Assembly (NCBI GenBank): GCA_022820485.1
Contig: JAJEFJ010000017.1
Location: 1-57,355, forward strand
DNA length: 57,355 nt
DNA from: Candidatus Latescibacterota bacterium
GTDB lineage: Bacteria; Latescibacterota; UBA2968; UBA8231
Reading direction: 5' to 3'
The notes under the pieces are model-generated. The model made no database searches. It was given only the letters and a program-made list of their open reading frames with translations, and was not told the DNA's origin. This document shows, one piece after another, positions 41,863-50,463 of this stretch (positions within the stretch are counted from its first letter, which is position 1; every line of letters starts with the position of its first letter). Both the position numbers and the translations under genes were made by a program.

Positions 41863-43560
41863 ATGCACCGCTTTATCGCAGCTATTTTGCTGTTGGCAGC
41901 TCCACACGGGGCCTTTGCCGCAACAGGGGAGTTGTTCGCAGAGCCCAACTTTATCCCCCTCGGCAAAGCCGGTGCCGGCATCGGTCGGGGCCCCAGTGAT
42001 GACACCGGCACTTTGGGCGATGTAGATGGCGACGGGGATTTGGACCTCGTGGTAGCTTGGGCTCGTTGGGCTCCACAATGGGGCTGGATGGTGGCGTCCA
42101 ACGACGGCTTGGGCGGCTTGGTCCCCACCCACAACGTCACCCGCCCATCAAGAGAAGAACCGGGAACGCCCATCGTTAGTATCTGGGGGGACGACTTCGA
42201 CGGGGATGGACTCTTGGATCTGGCCTTTAAGGAGGGACACAGCCTCGAACTGTGGCACAACCGGGGCGAGGACGGCTTTGCCACCATCCTGCAACTATCC
42301 AATGTCGGTTTCATTGGCCTAGTCGATGGTGAAGGCGACGGCGATGTGGACCTGTTGGTCTGGGAGTATGAGGATCATGAGGCACTGCACACCCACGAGG
42401 GGCCATCCCAAGAGGGGCCATCCCAAGCGACCCTGTGGTCCAACGACGGCGACGCGGCGTTTGTCCGCGGTGATCGATTCACCCTCGACAGCGAGGAGGG
42501 GTTCTGGCCTAGGCTTTGGCCTGCCGAGCGATCGCTGGGAGCGGGAGGGGCCGCGCGCCTGTTATGGCTCCGATCGTGTTGGAAGTTCGAAGAGGCTGGA
42601 CCGACGGAGGTTTGGCTAACCCAGCCGTGGGCGGCCAGCGCGGAGCCGCCGCTTTTTTTTCAGTCCATGGTCAACCCCTGTTACTCCACTCCGCTACAGG
42701 CCGGTCGCGATGGGCAGGTGGATTTAGTCGGAGTCGCCGAGGTAACCGCTATCCCCTCCGAGATCTTCGCTAACGCCTATTTCTTCACCTACCACGGCTT
42801 GGTGCTGTGGCGTCTGGACGCCTCGGGCGTGGTGGCAAGCCACACCCTGCTCGGTTCGCAGATCCACGTGGAAAGTCACCCCCTGGTCAGCGACCTCAAC
42901 GGCGATGGTCTGATGGACGTGGCCGTGATCGATAGCAACGAGGAAACGGGGCCGGCCTTGGTCGTCTTGCTCGGCCAGCGCGATGGCGTGCCTGTCCTCG
43001 AAGGCCGCTACCGGCTGTCGAGCACGGTCGACGAGGCGCTCGCTGGCGACTCCAACGGCGATGGAGCCATTGAAGGCCGCTATCAGGTGTCGGGCACGGG
43101 CAGCGAGGTGCTCGCCGGTGACCTCAACGGCGATGGGGCCGCCGATCTGGTCGTGTTGGGGCGTGTAAACAGCAGTAGTTTTAAGGGTGGGTCTTACTTC
43201 TATACAAAGGGTGGGGCTTTCGTCTTTATCAACCAGAACAGTCCACCCACCGCTGTGGCCGTTGAGTCGGCCACGCCATCGGCCTTTGTCTTGGGTGCGA
43301 ACTATCCCAATCCGTTTAATCCAGCCACGACTATCCCCCTATCGGTGCCCGACGGTGCTGAAAGGGTGGACGTAGCCATCTACAACCTCCTAGGCCAGCT
43401 TGTGCGCCAAGTGTGGTCGGGGCCGTTGGCCGCGGGCGAACACCGGCTGACTTGGGATGGCCGCGACGAGCAGGGGCAACTCGTTGCTTCTGGAGCTTAT
43501 TTGTATCAGCTACGCGTGGGCGAGCAGCTACGCACCCGAAAAATGGTCAAGCTCGAATAG
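41863..43560 (+). CDS. Secreted FG-GAP/VCBS repeat protein with type IX-like sorting domain
   Basis: 565 residues from ATG 41863 (AGGAGG upstream). Signal peptide ends about GAFAA. Calcium-binding FG-GAP/VCBS-type repeats occur through the protein: DVDGDGDLDLVVAW, DFDGDGLLDLAFK, GDGDVDLLVW and DLNGDGLMDVAV. An internal duplication near residues 385-425 repeats EGRY-x-(L/V)S...NGDGA. The C-terminus is a FlgD-like sorting domain, with ANYPNPFNPATTIPL and ASGAYLYQLRVGEQ. A 15-base direct duplication (42397-42411 and 42412-42426) repeats EGPSQ. Likely cell-surface or secreted. Confidence 0.87.
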   Translation: MHRFIAAILLLAAPHGAFAATGELFAEPNFIPLGKAGAGIGRGPSDDTGTLGDVDGDGDLDLVVAWARWAPQWGWMVASNDGLGGLVPTHNVTRPSREEPGTPIVSIWGDDFDGDGLLDLAFKEGHSLELWHNRGEDGFATILQLSNVGFIGLVDGEGDGDVDLLVWEYEDHEALHTHEGPSQEGPSQATLWSNDGDAAFVRGDRFTLDSEEGFWPRLWPAERSLGAGGAARLLWLRSCWKFEEAGPTEVWLTQPWAASAEPPLFFQSMVNPCYSTPLQAGRDGQVDLVGVAEVTAIPSEIFANAYFFTYHGLVLWRLDASGVVASHTLLGSQIHVESHPLVSDLNGDGLMDVAVIDSNEETGPALVVLLGQRDGVPVLEGRYRLSSTVDEALAGDSNGDGAIEGRYQVSGTGSEVLAGDLNGDGAADLVVLGRVNSSSFKGGSYFYTKGGAFVFINQNSPPTAVAVESATPSAFVLGANYPNPFNPATTIPLSVPDGAERVDVAIYNLLGQLVRQVWSGPLAAGEHRLTWDGRDEQGQLVASGAYLYQLRVGEQLRTRKMVKLE

Positions 43561-43566
43561 CACCTC

Positions 43567-43595
43567 GCCCTTAGGGTATTCCTAAAGGCTTTTTT
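43567..43595 (+). terminator. Intrinsic terminator after the FG-GAP gene
   Basis: GCC-C-TTAGG, loop GTATT, CCTAA-A-GGC followed by six T. It lies seven bases after the stop codon and isolates the FG-GAP transcript from the next PD40 gene. Confidence 0.8.
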
Positions 43596-43671
43596 GTCGG
43601 CGGTCGTATTTTTGTGCCTATATTTCCTCCGTAGCGCACCCCATTCCTAACCTCGTGAAAGGAGCCGCGTT

Positions 43672-44640
43672 ATGAACTATCGATCTCTACTAATCGCCTG
43701 CTTGGCAACGCTGGGGCTAGCTGTTGCTGGCTGGGGGCAAGCCGACGGTAAAATTGCATTTACCTCGTGGCGCGAGGGACACGATGACGTGTGGATTATG
43801 AATGCGGATGGGAGCGACCCCGTCAACTTAACCCAAGGTCGGCATGGGCAGTGCGTTAGCCTAACTTGGTCTCCAGATGGCACGAAGATCGCCTATCTCG
43901 CCTTCGCCTTTAGAGACGAGCCCGATTCCGATGGTGCCATTTGGGTCGATTATTCCGTTGCCGATATATGGGTGATGGACGCCGACGGAGGCAACTCGCA
44001 ACAAGTGGGATCTCTAACTCCCGGAAATGAAATGCTTTTTTGGGCTGAAGACGGAAGTAGCATTTACTACTACCTGCGGGACCCCCAACAGCTATTCGCT
44101 GTGGCGCTGGACGGCAGTGGCTCCTCACCTATATCTCGGACGGACGGGACTGGAATAGTCCGCCGGTTCTTCGATAATTCCGATCGTTCTCCAGACGGAA
44201 CCAAACGAGCAACCGTCGTGTTGCAGGACCCCGAGGGCAATGCCTATCTACGCCTAACTAGCTACGCCCCTAGACGCCTAGCTGGCCTAGCTGGCTACCC
44301 CCCTACTGAGGAGCCGCAGCCTTCTGACCAAATAGCAGATTTCTCGGAGATTCTCCTTCCCGATCTACCCTCTCAACAAGCAGAACTTGAACCTGGCTGG
44401 TCTAGAGTATCCCATGCTACTTGGTCGCCCGACAGCATGAAAATCGCTTTCTCTGCCGATAACGAGCAAGGGTACGAGGAAGTTTGGGTTGTTGATATAG
44501 ACGGGAGCAACTTGGTCAATCTGACCAACGGTTTGGGCGGAGATTATCCCGCTTGGCAACCTGTCGTCCCTGCTGCTACTGCCACGAGCGTTGAGTCCCA
44601 GTCGTGGGGACGGATCAAATCGCTGCTTTCAACTCCATGA
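43672..44640 (+). CDS. TolB-like PD40 beta-propeller secreted protein, copy 2
   Basis: 322 residues with GAAAGGAGCCGCGTT upstream of ATG. The N-terminal 20 residues are almost identical to copies 1 and 3 (MNYRSLLIACLATLGLAVA). PD40 motifs occur at DDVWIMNADGSDPVNL, LTWSPDGTKIAYLAF, DIWVMDADGGNSQQ, ATWSPDSMKIAFSAD and VWVVDIDGSNLVNLTNGLGG. The C-terminal tail ends SWGRIKSLLS. It is longer than copies 1 and 3 because of insertions around residues 80-110 and 195-225. Likely periplasmic or secreted; role unknown. Confidence 0.85.
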   Translation: MNYRSLLIACLATLGLAVAGWGQADGKIAFTSWREGHDDVWIMNADGSDPVNLTQGRHGQCVSLTWSPDGTKIAYLAFAFRDEPDSDGAIWVDYSVADIWVMDADGGNSQQVGSLTPGNEMLFWAEDGSSIYYYLRDPQQLFAVALDGSGSSPISRTDGTGIVRRFFDNSDRSPDGTKRATVVLQDPEGNAYLRLTSYAPRRLAGLAGYPPTEEPQPSDQIADFSEILLPDLPSQQAELEPGWSRVSHATWSPDSMKIAFSADNEQGYEEVWVVDIDGSNLVNLTNGLGGDYPAWQPVVPAATATSVESQSWGRIKSLLSTP

Positions 44641-44685
44641 CATACATCTAACCTTCTCATTCATCCCTATGAAAGGAGCCAAGTT

Positions 44686-45600
44686 ATGAACTATCGATCC
44701 ATATTGATCGCCTGCTTAGCAACGCTGGGGTTAGCCGTTGCTGTCTGGGGGCAAGTCGATGGTAAAATCGCATTTATCTCCGACCGCGAGGGATACGAGG
44801 ACGTGTGGATTATGAATGCGGATGGGAGCGATCCCGTAAACCTAACCCAAGGACGGCATTGCACTACCCCGGCTTGGTCGCCGGACGGCACGAAGATCGC
44901 CTATATCTACCTCGACGATTATCTCCGTGGTCGGTACGGTGGAGAGGTTTGGTTGATGGATGCCGACGGCGGCAATCCACAGCAGCTAACAGACGATTCC
45001 GTCGATAAAATATCGCTTTCGTGGTCTGCAGACGGGCGGGGCATTTACTATGTCGTCAGGTGGACTGCGGAAATGACTAAGGAGGCGGATGCGGGGCAGA
45101 GGGACGGCCCTGATGCGTTCGTTATGGCGCTGGACGGCAGTGGCCCTTCGCCCGTGGACTGGCGAGCGGTGCCCCACTTCCGCCAATCCAGCCTTTCCCC
45201 GGACGGAACCAAAGAAGCCATCGTCGTATTGCGGGAAAAAGGGGACGCAGAGAATCTCGCCCGCCTCTATGTCCGCGATGCCAATGAAGACGAGTACTTT
45301 ATCGCCCGTTCCACCGGCAAGTATCCGGGTATTCCCCTGCTTGGCTTACCCCGGAACGCAACCGTGAGCGATGCCACATGGGTAACGAAGCCTACTTGGG
45401 CACCCGACAGCATGAGAATGGCCTTCACTTCTCTCACGCACCCTGGGCTCATTTGGGCCGTTGATCTAGACGGGGGCAACTTGGTCGAATTGACCAACGG
45501 CTTAGGTGGACGCGGGCCCGCTTGGCAACCGGCGGTCCCTGCTGCGACGAGCGTCGAGTCCCAGTCGTGGGGACAGGTCAAATCGCTGCTTTCTCGTTAA
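44686..45600 (+). CDS. TolB-like PD40 beta-propeller secreted protein, copy 3
   Basis: 304 residues with the same ribosome-binding site and signal peptide as copies 1 and 2. PD40 segments are DVWIMNADGSDPVNLTQGRH, PAWSPDGTKIAYIYL, VWLMDADGGNPQQLTDDSVD and TWAPDSMRMAFTS. The C-terminal tail ends SWGQVKSLLS. It is tandem to copy 2, with 45 bases between. Downstream sequence resembles that after copy 1, indicating gene-plus-flank duplication. Confidence 0.85.
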   Translation: MNYRSILIACLATLGLAVAVWGQVDGKIAFISDREGYEDVWIMNADGSDPVNLTQGRHCTTPAWSPDGTKIAYIYLDDYLRGRYGGEVWLMDADGGNPQQLTDDSVDKISLSWSADGRGIYYVVRWTAEMTKEADAGQRDGPDAFVMALDGSGPSPVDWRAVPHFRQSSLSPDGTKEAIVVLREKGDAENLARLYVRDANEDEYFIARSTGKYPGIPLLGLPRNATVSDATWVTKPTWAPDSMRMAFTSLTHPGLIWAVDLDGGNLVELTNGLGGRGPAWQPAVPAATSVESQSWGQVKSLLSR

Positions 45601-45609
45601 TCGCGCCTC

Positions 45610-45858
45610 GTGCGTAGGGACGGTGCGGACTACTTGCCTTTCTGCATCAACCGATCCGCACCGTCGATAACACTAGCGCGATTAGGCCTTTGCGTCGTGA
45701 TCCCCTCCCTACTCGACCGCATTGTCGAACTAGCCTTCGACCCCCGAGTCGCCTCCTTCTTCGGCGTCTGCTTGGGACTGTATATCCTGCGGGATGTAGT
45801 CCGTATATGTTTTCGGCTGATGGAGGCTTTTTGGCGGGGACGGAAAAAGAGGAGCTAG
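45610..45858 (+). CDS. Small membrane protein, doubtful start
   Basis: 82 residues from GTG 45610, but the first codons lie in the degenerate GTAGGGACGG repeat half, so the true start may be downstream. A hydrophobic segment (FFGVCLGLYILRDVVRICF) near the C-terminus is followed by the basic tail RGRKKRS. No family recognised and no ribosome-binding site seen. It may be a spurious frame. Confidence 0.35.
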   Translation: MRRDGADYLPFCINRSAPSITLARLGLCVVIPSLLDRIVELAFDPRVASFFGVCLGLYILRDVVRICFRLMEAFWRGRKKRS

Positions 45859-45862
45859 CCGT

Positions 45863-45892
45863 CGTAGGGGCGGTTCGCGAACCGCCCCTACG
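45863..45892. repeat. GTAGGGGCGGT palindromic repeat, copy C (perfect)
   Basis: CGTAGGGGCGGTTCG directly joined to CGAACCGCCCCTACG, a perfect 30-base palindrome with no loop. It overlaps the last bases of the epimerase gene's stop region (stop at 45888) and could form a strong terminating hairpin for that minus-strand gene. Confidence 0.8.
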
Positions 45893-46610
45893 CTAAATGC
45901 TCGGAGTTGTCTTGGGGGGCGTAGCCTAGCTCGCGGCGGGCGTTTTGGAGGTCCCAGTAGGCGCGGGTGTTGCCCGAGATGCCGTAGTAGATTCCGAAGC
46001 GCACGTCGGCCTCAATGGAGCGCTGCACGAGTTGGACGCAGTCGCGGTGGCTCAGCCAGGTGGAGAGAATTCGGTCGCTTTTGCGCTCGACAACTGCGGA
46101 ATCCGGCTGGAACGAGCCGATGCGCAGGCATATGACTTCCAAACCGTAGCGATCCACATAGTAGCGTCCCAGACTTTCGCCAAATGCCTTGCTGGCCCCG
46201 TAAAGGCTGTCGGGCCGCACGGGCATTTCCCACGTGGTGTACATCCCCTCTTCTTCGTAAAGGCCGGTCACGTGATTGGTGCTGGCGAAGACGACCCGCT
46301 TGACGCCCGCATTTCTGCAGGCTTCATAGGTGCAGTACACGCCTTGGATGTTCTTTTCGAGCACCGACTCCCAGGTGGCGCTAACCGCTGGATCGCCGGC
46401 GAGGTGAACTACCGCATCGACGCCGGCGACCGCCTCGGCCATAGTGGCTAGATCGGCGACGCTGCCTCGGATGACCTCTTCGCCTGCGGCGGCTTCCCGC
46501 ACCGTGCGGTGATACATCAGCCGCAGGTCGTAGCACTCCCGCAGCCCTTGGCGCATCACCTCGCCGATGCGGCCAGCCGCACCCGTGATCAGCACTTTCT
46601 TGCGGCCCAT
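45888..46610 (-). CDS. NAD-dependent epimerase/dehydratase, uronate-dehydrogenase-like
   Basis: 240 residues from ATG 46610; a GTG three bases earlier is an alternative. Rossmann motif VLITGAAGRIGEVMRQGL, VVHLAGDP, FASTNHVTG with the catalytic Ser/Thr region, and YGASKAFGESLGRYY with Tyr-x-x-x-Lys. It fits extended SDR enzymes close to uronate dehydrogenase (oxidation of glucuronate or galacturonate). The start overlaps the stop of a 39-residue membrane protein gene (TGATG). Confidence 0.85.
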   Translation of the reverse strand: MGRKKVLITGAAGRIGEVMRQGLRECYDLRLMYHRTVREAAAGEEVIRGSVADLATMAEAVAGVDAVVHLAGDPAVSATWESVLEKNIQGVYCTYEACRNAGVKRVVFASTNHVTGLYEEEGMYTTWEMPVRPDSLYGASKAFGESLGRYYVDRYGLEVICLRIGSFQPDSAVVERKSDRILSTWLSHRDCVQLVQRSIEADVRFGIYYGISGNTRAYWDLQNARRELGYAPQDNSEHLA

Positions 46611-46729
46611 CACTCCTCGGACAGCCGATTAATAAGCCACCACGTCAGGATGACTAAGAGGAGGCCCACTGCCAGCCCAAGGCTCCAAAAGAGGCAGGCT
46701 TGCGAGGAGAAATTTTCTCGGAACTTCAT
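46610..46729 (-). CDS. 39-residue single-pass membrane protein
   Basis: ATG 46729 to TGA at 46610. The product has one hydrophobic helix at about residues 12-34 (ending LLVILTWWLINR), with a short N-terminal polar part. The stop overlaps the start of the epimerase gene, and the ThuA-like gene ends 12 bases upstream of its start. Its tight packing in the operon supports reality, but the function is unknown. Confidence 0.55.
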   Translation of the reverse strand: MKFRENFSSQACLFWSLGLAVGLLLVILTWWLINRLSEE

Positions 46730-46741
46730 AGCGCGACCGCC

Positions 46742-47392
46742 TCAGCGGCTGGCCCAGAGCATACCGCGCCGCTGGATCTCGCGCGCTTCGGGCACGTCAA
46801 AATCGCGCGCCACGTGGCCCAGCGACGAGTAGAACACCCGACCCGCTCCCCACGCGCGCTTCCACACCACCGGCATGACCGTCCCATTGACCCAAGACGC
46901 ACTTTGACGGCCCTCTAGGGTTGTCGTGGCGAGCACTTCATTGCCTGGGTCGGTGTGCATGTAGTACTGCTCGGAGTGCATCTGGAAGTCGTCTAGGCCG
47001 GCGACGATTGGGTCGTCTGGGGCTGCGATGTTGACCGTGTAGTCGATGATGCCGTCTGGATGGGCGACAAACTGGCCGCCGACCATGAACTGATAGGTGG
47101 TATTGTTGCGAAACGAATCGGCCATGCAGCCGTGCCAGCCCGCCACGCCGACACCGCTATCAACGGCCGCGAGCAGTCCTTGTTCTTGCTCTCCTTCGAT
47201 CTGACCCATCGTCCACGCTGGCACCACCAGATCCTGCTCGGCCATGAGGTCGCGGTCTTTGTACGTATCGAGGGTGTCCGAAATGGTTACTGCGAACCCT
47301 TCTTCCTCTAAGATGGGCGCGAAAATATCGACGCACTGCTTGGGCTCGTGCCCCTCCCAGCCGCCCCAAACCATGATTGCTTTCTTTGCCAT
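46742..47392 (-). CDS. ThuA-like domain protein
   Basis: 216 residues with no signal peptide. A ThuA-like (trehalose utilisation) fold: [101 protein letters not shown]. Members are related to class I glutamine amidotransferases and are linked to sugar metabolism; the exact reaction is unknown. It is part of a minus-strand catabolic operon with a sugar isomerase (15 bases upstream) and an epimerase. Confidence 0.87.
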   Translation of the reverse strand: MAKKAIMVWGGWEGHEPKQCVDIFAPILEEEGFAVTISDTLDTYKDRDLMAEQDLVVPAWTMGQIEGEQEQGLLAAVDSGVGVAGWHGCMADSFRNNTTYQFMVGGQFVAHPDGIIDYTVNIAAPDDPIVAGLDDFQMHSEQYYMHTDPGNEVLATTTLEGRQSASWVNGTVMPVVWKRAWGAGRVFYSSLGHVARDFDVPEAREIQRRGMLWASR

Positions 47393-47407
47393 GACGCTCC
47401 TTTTGCG

Positions 47408-48163
47408 TTATCTGGCGCCGCGCGCCAGCTCGTTGCCAACGAGGTATTGATAGCTTTTTTCCACGGCCTCCATCATGTCGGTCGCACAGCGGTCCAACTC
47501 GACGATCAGCCAGTCGCAAGTGCCGTGGCTGGCTTCGATAATGGACGGGATGTCCATAGCCCCCTCGCCAACGGCGAGCATGTCCTGCGCGGGGTCGCAC
47601 GGACCGTCCTTGATGTGCAGAAGCGGCGCTCGCTCGCCTAGCTCTTCGACGACCTGCACGGAGTCGCCGCCGCCGGTATTGACCCAGTAGGTATCGACTT
47701 GGAAGAAGATGGACTCGTCGAGTTCGTCGACTAGGTGCGCAAAGCCCGGTCGCCCTTCCACTTCTTGGAACTCCCACCAGTGGTTGTGGAGGCCCAGTTC
47801 CAACCCGTTCTCGGCGGCGATATCGGCGGCTTGGTTCCAGCTCTCGCAAAGCGTCTTGAGTGCGTCGAGGCTTGCGAAGGCATCGCGCGGGGTGGAGGAC
47901 ACCACGCGGGTGGCCTCCAACTCGTAGGCCAGTTCGATGACTTGATTTTTTTGCTTGCCCAAGGGTAGTTGCGTATGCACGCTGCATACGTCTAACCCTA
48001 GATCGGCAAATAGGTCGCTGGCTTCATCTACACCGATGCCGGGGAATCCGGCCGTTTCGACTCCCACGTACCCTATCTCGGCAATCTGGGTAACCACGGA
48101 CTTGAAGTTGCGAGCGAGGGCGTCGCGGACCGTGTAGAGTTGAAGCGCTATGGGGGCAGCCAT
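47408..48163 (-). CDS. Sugar phosphate isomerase/epimerase (xylose isomerase-like TIM barrel)
   Basis: 251 residues, with AAGGAAGGAAGA before ATG 48163. Barrel residues: IALQLYTVRDAL at strand 1, EIGYVGVETAGFPG with the Glu, VCSVHTQLPL, ELGLHNHWWEFQ with His and Glu, FFQVDTYWVNTGG with Asp, LLHIKDG with His/Lys/Asp, and LIVELDR with a late Glu. It is a different subgroup from the gene at 30.5 kb. It heads the operon with ThuA-like, small membrane and epimerase genes, all on the minus strand. Confidence 0.87.
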   Translation of the reverse strand: MAAPIALQLYTVRDALARNFKSVVTQIAEIGYVGVETAGFPGIGVDEASDLFADLGLDVCSVHTQLPLGKQKNQVIELAYELEATRVVSSTPRDAFASLDALKTLCESWNQAADIAAENGLELGLHNHWWEFQEVEGRPGFAHLVDELDESIFFQVDTYWVNTGGGDSVQVVEELGERAPLLHIKDGPCDPAQDMLAVGEGAMDIPSIIEASHGTCDWLIVELDRCATDMMEAVEKSYQYLVGNELARGAR

Positions 48164-48190
48164 TTCTTCCTTCCTTATGGATGAGAGATA

Positions 48191-48196
48191 TATAAT
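48191..48196. promoter_or_regulatory. A/T-rich -10-like element between divergent operons
   Basis: TATAATATGG with its complement TATTATAT lies 28 bases before the sugar-isomerase start (minus strand) and about 200 bases before the Gfo/Idh gene. No clear -35 box at standard distance was seen. Weak evidence. Confidence 0.3.
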
Positions 48197-48395
48197 ATGG
48201 ATATGAAAGTTAAAGCGATAGCTAAGGCGGGCGTGCGAATGGTCTGGCGTCGATAGTCAGTAAGGGACTCATGCGTAAATCAGATAATTAAAGAAAAAAA
48301 ATAACCTAGTGGGCAAATTAATTTGTAATGACACTGCACTTGCTGTGCCGATCCCTCGCTCCTACATTAGCCGCTCCAACCAAGGAGCAATGCTA

Positions 48396-49469
48396 ATGAG
48401 CACCCAAAATAAAGTGCGCCTCGGGTTTATCGGCGCTGGCTGGTGGGCCACCAGCAACCACATGCCCGTTTTTGCCACCCGCGACGACGTCGAACTGACG
48501 GCTGTCTGCCGCTTGGGCCAAGCTGAGCTAACGCAGGTGAAGGATCACTTCGGATTCGCGTTTGCCACCGAGGACTACCGAGAATTATTGGCCAACTGCG
48601 AACTCGACGGAGTCGTAGTAGCCTCGCCGCACCCCCTGCACTATGAACACGCCCGCGCCGCTTTGGAGGCGGGCCTGCACGTGATGTGCGAAAAACCTCT
48701 GACCACGCGCGCTGCCCACGCGCGCGAACTGGTGCGCCTCGCCGCGGAGCGGGACCGCCACTTGCTCGTGCCCTACGGCTGGCACCACAAGCCTTTTATT
48801 CAACGGGCCAAGGCGCTGATGGACGAGCAAGCCATCGGCGAGGTCGAATTCGCGCTCTGCCACATGGCTTCGCCGATCCGCGCCCTGCTGTCGGGGGAGG
48901 AGGTGGATGTGTCCGAAATTTCCGGGCAGGACAGTGCCAACCTCTTCGGCCCCACGCCCTCTACGTGGGCCGATCCGGCTATAGCCGAAGGCGGCTACGC
49001 CCACGCGCAAATATCGCACTCATCGGGGCTGCTGTTTTGGCTGTCCGGGCTGCGCGCCGAGCGCGTGTTTGCCGCCATGAGCGCGCCCGGGGCCGAGGTT
49101 GAGCTGTACGACGCGCTGACGGTGCGCTTTACTTCGGGAGCCATCGGCACGGTCAGCGGCGCGGGCAATGTGCCGACCGACCAGACCTTTCAGGTCGATG
49201 TGCGCCTGTTCGGCTCGGAGGGCATGTTGCTCATCGATTGCGAGCGCGCCCGCATGCACCTGCGCCGCCACGATGGCCAACACTTCGTCGAGGAGGTGGC
49301 CGAGGACGCGGGGGCCTACGAGTGCGATGGTCCGCCCAACAACTTTGCCGACTTGATCTTGGGCAAAACCGACGTCAATTGGACCCCAGGCGAAGCGGCC
49401 ATGCGCGGGGTGGAAATGCTCGACGCAGCATACCGCTCGGCCACTTCGGGTCGGGAAGAGCAGGTGTAA
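48396..49469 (+). CDS. Gfo/Idh/MocA family oxidoreductase
   Basis: 357 residues from ATG 48396; this start has AAGGAG eight bases upstream, while ATG 48390 is too close. N-terminal NAD(P) Rossmann motif LGFIGAGWWATSNHMPVF, GVVVASPHPLHYEHARAAL and VMCEKPLTTRAAHA, with the catalytic Lys in the EKP motif. The C-terminal domain includes HAQISHSSGLLFWLSGL and VRLFGSEGMLLID. It oxidises or isomerises a sugar or inositol using NAD(P). It is followed 11 bases later by an AEC transporter gene. Confidence 0.9.
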   Translation: MSTQNKVRLGFIGAGWWATSNHMPVFATRDDVELTAVCRLGQAELTQVKDHFGFAFATEDYRELLANCELDGVVVASPHPLHYEHARAALEAGLHVMCEKPLTTRAAHARELVRLAAERDRHLLVPYGWHHKPFIQRAKALMDEQAIGEVEFALCHMASPIRALLSGEEVDVSEISGQDSANLFGPTPSTWADPAIAEGGYAHAQISHSSGLLFWLSGLRAERVFAAMSAPGAEVELYDALTVRFTSGAIGTVSGAGNVPTDQTFQVDVRLFGSEGMLLIDCERARMHLRRHDGQHFVEEVAEDAGAYECDGPPNNFADLILGKTDVNWTPGEAAMRGVEMLDAAYRSATSGREEQV

Positions 49470-49480
49470 CGCCTGCGGTA

Positions 49481-50383
49481 ATGGCCTTTCTGCTCGACGT
49501 CATTGCCCCGATTTTCCTGCTCATCGGCTGCGGCTATCTGTTGGGGCGGCGGCGCTCTGTTGACCCCGCCCCCTTGGCCGATGTGGCCATCTACATCTGC
49601 CTACCCTTCTTGATGTTTGCGGCGCTGGTGCGCCACCCAGTTACCGGCGAGGCGGCCGCTCAAACCTTCGCTTGGCAGGTTGGGATGTACGTGGTCAGTA
49701 TGCCCGTCATCGCGCTTGTCGCGCGTATCGCTGGCTGGGACAAACCCACTCGCAGCGCAGTCACCCTCTCCCTGCCCACGGTCAACATCGCCTCGTATGG
49801 CGTCCCCGTAGTGCTGTTCGCCTTTGGCGACGAGGCACTGGCGATCGTCATGCTGCTCTTTGTGTACGGCAATGTTACGGCCGCATCGCTGGGCACCTAC
49901 ATCGCCGCTGGCGGACGGCAAAGTCCGCTGCAAGCGTTCAAGAGCATTTTTAGGCTGCCGCTGATTTACGCCGCGGCCTTGGCTTTGGGCGTCAATGCCC
50001 TCGCTGTACCGATCCCGGCCTCCGTCCTCGACGCGGCCGATCTGATCGGCAAAGCCGGCCCGATCCTCGCCATCATCCTCCTCGGAGTCCAAGTCTCGCA
50101 CATCCCCATCCGCGGCAGCAACTCAGCCGCCCTGTACGGCGGCATTGGTGCCAAGGTCCTGTTGGGACCGGCGATTGGCATCGGCCTGACGCTGCTCATC
50201 GGTGCGCAGGGCGCGGTGCGCGACGTGCTGCTCTTGTGCTCTTGCCTGCCTACGGCCATCAACGCCCTCATCCTCACGGTGCGCTTTGACGCGCGTCCCG
50301 ACCTGCTCGGCGGCATTCTCATTGGCTCGACTTTGTGGAGCCCGCTCGGGCTGGCGATTCTGCTCTATTGGATCGGACCCTAG
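49481..50383 (+). CDS. AEC (auxin efflux carrier) family transporter
   Basis: About 300 residues from ATG 49481, the start that begins the hydrophobic core; the frame is open further upstream but would overlap the oxidoreductase. Ten hydrophobic helices in two groups: LLDVIAPIFLLIGCGYLL, LPTVNIASYGVPVVLFAFG, IIGKAGPILAIILLGVQ-type segment and LLCSCLPTAINALILTVRF. The family exports or imports organic acids or similar metabolites by secondary transport. It lies directly after the Gfo/Idh gene and may import or export its substrate. Confidence 0.87.
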   Translation: MAFLLDVIAPIFLLIGCGYLLGRRRSVDPAPLADVAIYICLPFLMFAALVRHPVTGEAAAQTFAWQVGMYVVSMPVIALVARIAGWDKPTRSAVTLSLPTVNIASYGVPVVLFAFGDEALAIVMLLFVYGNVTAASLGTYIAAGGRQSPLQAFKSIFRLPLIYAAALALGVNALAVPIPASVLDAADLIGKAGPILAIILLGVQVSHIPIRGSNSAALYGGIGAKVLLGPAIGIGLTLLIGAQGAVRDVLLLCSCLPTAINALILTVRFDARPDLLGGILIGSTLWSPLGLAILLYWIGP

Positions 50384-50463
50384 AGCGCCTGATTCAATCT
50401 CATTTCGCGTTTTTGAAAATTTTTTCGCATCCCCTTGACACTGTTTTACGCCCCCTCGTAACT

